Shown: positions 59,909 through 64,000 of the stretch, in pieces
Numbering within the stretch: the first letter of the stretch is position 1
Layout of the letters: each line of letters begins with the position of its first letter
Assembly (NCBI GenBank): GCA_016617785.1
Contig: JADILM010000004.1
Location: forward strand, 1,612,001-1,676,000
Length of the DNA: 64,000 nt
Origin: Sporobolomyces roseus
Taxonomy: Eukaryota > Basidiomycota > Microbotryomycetes > Sporidiobolales > Sporidiobolaceae
Reading direction: 5' to 3'
Translations under genes and position numbers: made by a program
The notes under the pieces: model-generated
What the model was told of the DNA's origin: nothing
What the model saw: the letters and a program-made list of their open reading frames with translations, nothing else
The model's database searches: none

Positions 59909-61969
59909 ACCATTGTCGAGCTCTTTACCGCTGATCAGTCAACTTGATAGGCTTTAGGAGTTACGATGGAGCGCTCGAGAGGAAGAAAAGCTTCGAATTC
60001 AAATTTCGCAAATTTCGCAAAGAGTCTCTCTTTTCGTTTGTTACCTACCCCGACGTCCTCTGTCCGATGAGAGTGGTTGATAGAGATCTTTGGTAGCAGG
60101 GAGCAAACGTTGAGCAAACGACTTAAAGAATCCGTAGCACCGCCTCTTTCGGAAAGTCTGCGAAATCCGATTCCGAAGTCTTGCTCTTGCCTCTCACTTC
60201 GATTCGTCCGTCAATTGAACAGACTCAGCAGTGACTCTACTCGATAGCAACATCGCTCTCGCACTCTTTAGACCTGTACGTCGAACTCCGTTTCTTCTTT
60301 CGTTCGCACAAGCTGCTGGCTCAACTTCCCTCTCTCTCTCCGTAGATGCTTCTCGACACCCTTCAACGAACCAAATGAGAGGGGTAGGGCCGACTTCGCG
60401 GCAGGTCCCGAAACTTCTCACCCTTGCTTGACTTTTGACAAATCTCAATCCGTTACTACACGGCGGACAATGTACGAGCTTTACGAACATATCGACGAAG
60501 TTTGAGTGCGACAGTCGAACGGTTGGAATGTTGAAGCGAATCGGATCGATTCGAGTCGGACGTCGGAACTTTGAATCTCGAGACTGTCACTTGCTCGTCG
60601 ACCTGGTTTCGACAGTTGGGCGACGTCGAGCAGTGTCCGCTCACCTCCAATCGATCGCAAGAGATGCGCAACGAGTTTGAATCGAAAGTGTCGGTTTCTG
60701 GCCTTGCACAGTTTCATCAGGCATTCGGGTTTGCTCCTCTCGTTGATGTCAAACCTCCTCTATATAGACGCTTCAGACGCCGAGCTACAGGTCACAGCGA
60801 GAAGAGCGAATGCTTCGTCAAAGTTTCGGATCGTTGGCGCTGCATTCAAAATCATCGAGCAGCATCTCTTCGAGTACTTTGCAACTTTCCAGCCTGAACT
60901 TGTCGGTACCGCATCTTTTCTCATCTGTTTGCTCGCCTCCTGTAGATTGCCGCAACAACTGGGAGAGAACTGTCGAAAAACCAGAGCTTCTGACCTGTTT
61001 TGCCCTGGTTTGCCCATTTCTGCCCTCTTCTGACAGTTTCTTTGTCAGTTTCTGGAATTTCGACCTCGAACCGCTCAGCAATAGTCTCGCAATATTCTCA
61101 GCTCCGAAGGGTAGTAGGAGAGCGGACAGAAGCGTGTCGTGCGCTCTCGAATCGGTGAAGGTTTTCGAAAGAGAGAGTTCGGCTACAGACCTTGCTCTCC
61201 TTGTCAGAACCCTAGAAGCTCGACGTCGGAGCAGACTCGAGCGATTTGATCCTGTGACACGGTACCTTTTCGATGACGGTGCTCAGAGCGCATAGGAGAC
61301 TCAAATCTCGCAAAATTCGTTTAACGTTCCGTTGCGCCTGAGCTCTCCGATTCTGGTTCTCTAGCTCTCAGTCACCGAGCGATGGAATAGTGGAGCTGCC
61401 AAAGAGCCTAAGAAGCTCAGATAGCGGATTCAATTTGCACTGACCTACCTCTGACTTTTCTCAGTTTTCTCGCAGCCGAGTCGAATTGTCAAATTTCAAC
61501 TGGTCAATGTCCGCTAAATCTCGATTCGTCGCTCTACCAAGGACATTGTACGACTGTAAAAAGCGCACTGATCGAGTCTGAGCGGGATAGTCGGCGTAGT
61601 CTGGAGAGAGATGGGGAAATGAAGAGTCGAGCCGAGGTGATGAAGAGCGGCAGATGGATGTGGTGAGAGGATAAAAGCTGAAGGGATCGAGGAGGAAGTG
61701 AGAGGAGCGATTTCCAAGGTTTCGCATTGATTATTTGATCTTGATGAATCTGATGATCAAATTTTCCACTCTCGTCGACTAATCCTCCGCTGGGAGTACC
61801 CTCTGAGTGTATCAGGTGGCTGAAGGAAAGAGGAGGAAGACGAGCCGAGCCGAGGAGAGTTTCAGGGAGATCGGTGGGAAGAAGAAATTTGATTTGGTGG
61901 TGTTTGAGCGATAGAAGTAGACTGATGTGGATGAGACCGAGCGAGGAGAGCGTAGAAAAGACTCAACTA
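59909..61969. other. Gene-poor DNA with degenerate repeats
   Basis: 2.06 kb. No supported gene. Contains the first copy of the 60530/63838 repeat and many TTTCGCAA words (60003-60025, 61300). Confidence 0.4.
60530..60685. repeat. Dispersed degenerate repeat, copy 1
   Basis: About 156 bp that aligns by eye with 63838-64000, sharing GTTGAAGCGAAT at one end, GAGCAGTGTC in the middle and CGATCGCAAGAGATG plus AACGAGTTT at the other end. On the minus strand the shared frame reads NSLRISCDRLE...VDEQVTVSR. Confidence 0.7.
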
Positions 61970-62134
61970 CTGTTCAGATCAAAGAGGAGTCGAGATTAGC
62001 TTGTTTAGTTATTGCGAGATTAGCTTGCTTGGGGATTGATCTGAGGCATTTTCGGAGAGAAGAAGGGAACTCACGGTGATTCCTCCTCTGCTTCCGCTCG
62101 CTTTGAGTCGCCCTTTGTACTCTATAATACCAGC
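61970..62134 (-). pseudogene. Degenerate copy of the small gene at 62135-62434
   Basis: On the minus strand an exon end reads IEYKGRLKASGSRGGIT, then an intron-like segment 61970-62074 with donor GTGAGT, branch TCTCGACTCC and acceptor CTGAACAG. It parallels the exon end (SRGVDGGIP) and intron of the neighbouring gene; the 3' halves of the two introns are nearly identical over about 25 nt. In phase 0 the next codon is TAG and no start codon is obvious, so it looks broken. Related sequence continues to about 61860. Confidence 0.4.
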
Positions 62135-62434
62135 CTACTCTCGAACATTCCAGAGCTGGTCAAAGGGAGATTGGTGGGGGGTTGAGGGGAGAAGGAAACG
62201 AGTTGGTGAGATTGAGTGGGTGAACATGACTTGATAGCGCTGATCCCGGGAGAGCGATACGTATAGTGTACGCTCAGACTGTCGACATCAAAGAGGAGTC
62301 AAGATTAGCTTGATCAGGCATCGAACAGACGAATTTTGAGAGGAAATGGGGAAACTTACAGGGATTCCTCCATCAACTCCCCTTGAACCAAGCCAGCACT
62401 CTAACTGTACGATCTCCCATTCTATTCCCGACAT
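62135..62434 (-). CDS. Small spliced gene, unknown
   Basis: complement(join(62135..62278,62360..62434)), 72 aa from the ATG at 62434, or 93 aa from 62497. MSGIEWEIVQLECWLGSRG, then after an 81-nt intron (GTAAGT, branch CTTGACTCC, acceptor GTCGACAG) SERTLYVSLSRDQRYQVMF...SPFDQLWNVRE. All intron signals are good and the phase is 0. No family recognised. A degenerate tandem copy follows at 61970-62134. Confidence 0.45.
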
Positions 62435-63837
62435 CACAAGCATTCTAAAGCAGCGAAAACAAAGCTGATGGGAGCAACTTTGGCGGTGTTTCAACATTTC
62501 TACCTGTACAAGCCGATAGACGAGTCAGCGTTCGCTCCTACGCTTCCCACTAGTACTCTCTATACGCTCGCGTTACCCCCACCGCTTCCCACACTCTCAG
62601 AGAGAATTGAATACGTACCAAAACCTCTCATCTTTCACTCGATTATCCTCTTCGCTCTCATCCGCTGCAGTCTATCCTTCGCACTCGATCATATCCTACA
62701 CCATTCGAAAGTATCCAGAGTTTGTAGTTGAGGTGTTTGAGATGGTTGACAGCGAGCAGGAGAAGCGTTTTGAAAGAGAGCGAGTTGATTGATTCAATTG
62801 AGAGGGATCTACCTCCTTCCGAAGCTTGTTGAGCCTCCAGCAGTACTCAGTAGCGTACTCCCTATGATCTGAGCCAAACTTGAGCGTGTTTCGTGTGAGT
62901 TGCTTCCTCCCTCTCTCGTCCTTTTCGCAACTTCACATTTCGCAACTTTCATCTCGAACGCAATCTCTGCTGTCAATTTCGAGACCAGTGATAGTACTCT
63001 GTGAATGGTATGCCGTCGACTCGTCCCCCGCCTAGATCACGTGCACCTCTCTCTTTCTCTCGCGCACTCGTTCTTCGCAATTTCGCACTTGACGTGACAA
63101 AGACAATCTCTGCTGTCGATATATAGAGCGCTTCATTAGTGAAATTCTTCAAGGTGGTCACGATAGTACTGGAACGTTTCGGAGATTCCCAAGAACAAGG
63201 TTCCCGTTCAAGGTTTCGCATCGAACGAGATTCTTTGTCGAATGACTCTTTCACTCAAAGCTACTCAAGAGACAGACTGTCGGGCTCTGTTTGAAGAGCT
63301 CTCTCCAACAGTACTAGTCTCGTCCCTTCTCTGTTTGAACGTTCTGCTCTAGGTACCGGTTTCCGACTTTCGCGGCTTTTATCTTTCCGTTGCTTTCACA
63401 GACCAAGTCCTCCCGTTCAAAGCTACTATTCTCTCTCCTTCTCACTCTGGGGAGACAGTCACAACCAGAGAGCAACCATCTATTCACCGGAAGACAGCAT
63501 TCCCATTCGCTTTGCAAGGTTCTTTGACCGCTTTCCCTCTTCTCCTACTTTCACTTTCGCTTCCTTTCGCGACTAGCTTCCCTCCCTTCTCTAACGGAAA
63601 CGCCAGCTTACACACTCCACAGAGCTGAAACTCTTGTCCTCTGTTTCCCAAGCTAGTTGGTGGGAGCCTCAAAAACGAACTTTTCGCATTTTCAGCTGTT
63701 TCCCTACCTTTGCACTAGTCTGGCCAATCCCCAATCCTCACTCTCTCTCTATAGCTCATCCTTTCTAGCTGGCCCGCTCTCACTCTCTCAGCTGTCTCTC
63801 TTCCTCAAACTAAAAGAGAAGGAGATGATTGCAAGAC
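62435..63837. other. Gene-poor DNA with tandem repeat
   Basis: 1.4 kb. No supported gene; the 87-codon frame at 62468 has no splice or domain support. Contains the direct repeat at 62908-63172 and T/C-rich tracts near 63520-63800. Confidence 0.35.
62908..63172. repeat. Degenerate direct tandem repeat (2 copies)
   Basis: Copy 1 is about 62908-63000 and copy 2 about 63046-63172. Shared in order: CTCTCTC tract, TTCGCAA words, the exact word CAATCTCTGCTGTC (62961 and 63103), then GATAGTACT (62990 and 63161). The spacing between the last two words has grown in copy 2. Confidence 0.6.
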
Positions 63838-64000
63838 GTTGAAGCGAATCCAGTAGATTCGAGTCGAACTTCAGATTCCAGAACTTTCTATCTCGACACA
63901 GCGACTTGCTCTTCAACCTTCTTTCGAGGATTGAACGACGCCGAGCAGTGTCTAGTCAGCTCAAGTCGATCGCAAGAGATGAGCAACGAGTTTGTATCGA
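63838..64000. repeat. Dispersed degenerate repeat, copy 2 (runs off window)
   Basis: Second copy of the 60530 repeat, same orientation. The minus-strand frame that is open in copy 1 has a TAG here at the SRF position, so this copy is not translatable in that frame. Confidence 0.7.

Noticed and set aside
58554..64000. Full-length transposon in the gene-poor end
   Set aside because: Only short degenerate repeats are visible; no reverse transcriptase, integrase or transposase reading and no clear terminal repeats.

Overview
The window is nuclear DNA of a fungus, most likely a basidiomycete yeast of the Pucciniomycotina/Microbotryomycetes kind. That placement is inferred from gene style and family content, not from any database search. 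The evidence is dense gene packing on both strands, many short introns (about 50-110 nt) with GTRNGY donors and a CTGAC/CTGAT branch site 10-30 nt before AG, GC near 50%, histone genes with introns, and families such as mL59, TIM10, RRP4, G1 cyclin, an IBTK-type protein and a URK1-UPRT fusion. Exon joins were worked out by hand from splice signals and reading phase. Where a join is quoted, the summed exon lengths are a multiple of three.

Layout. 0-1.5 kb: two tandem F-box paralogues (the first cut by the window edge). 1.6-8.3 kb: mitochondrial ribosomal protein mL59, a CorA-like two-TM transporter without the GMN signature, RPA subunit 3, TIM10. 8.9-14.8 kb: a PLP aminotransferase of the ACC-synthase-like family and two Ser-rich disordered proteins. 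16.35 kb: tRNA-Lys(CTT) in a 2.4-kb gene-poor stretch. 17.1-23.2 kb: DNA polymerase alpha catalytic subunit (21 exons). 23.4-28.1 kb: a YPT35-like PX protein, a four-TM protein with a uORF touching its start, an ACT-domain protein, a flavin-reductase-like protein. 29.2-30.6 kb: divergent H3/H4 pair. 30.9-37.0 kb: a two-TM protein, a second aminotransferase paralogue, homoserine kinase. 39.4-44.8 kb: G1-type cyclin, an intradiol dioxygenase, an RRM protein. 45.0-50.3 kb: uridine kinase-UPRT, a wax-synthase-type MBOAT, RRP4. 50.4-53.4 kb: a head-to-head pair of a PD-(D/E)XK-nuclease-like protein and a pseudokinase. 53.6-58.6 kb: ankyrin-RCC1-BTB (IBTK-like) protein. 58.6-64 kb: gene-poor DNA with one small spliced gene, a duplicated small spliced gene and several degenerate repeats.

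How it fits together. Most genes are unlinked housekeeping functions. A DNA-replication/S-phase theme can be seen: POL1, RPA3, histones H3/H4 and a G1 cyclin lie in one window. The histone and POL1 upstream regions both carry ACGCG (MCB-like) cores. The least explained parts are the nuclease-like/pseudokinase pair, the GMN-less CorA protein, and the right-hand 5.4 kb with duplicated small genes and repeats.
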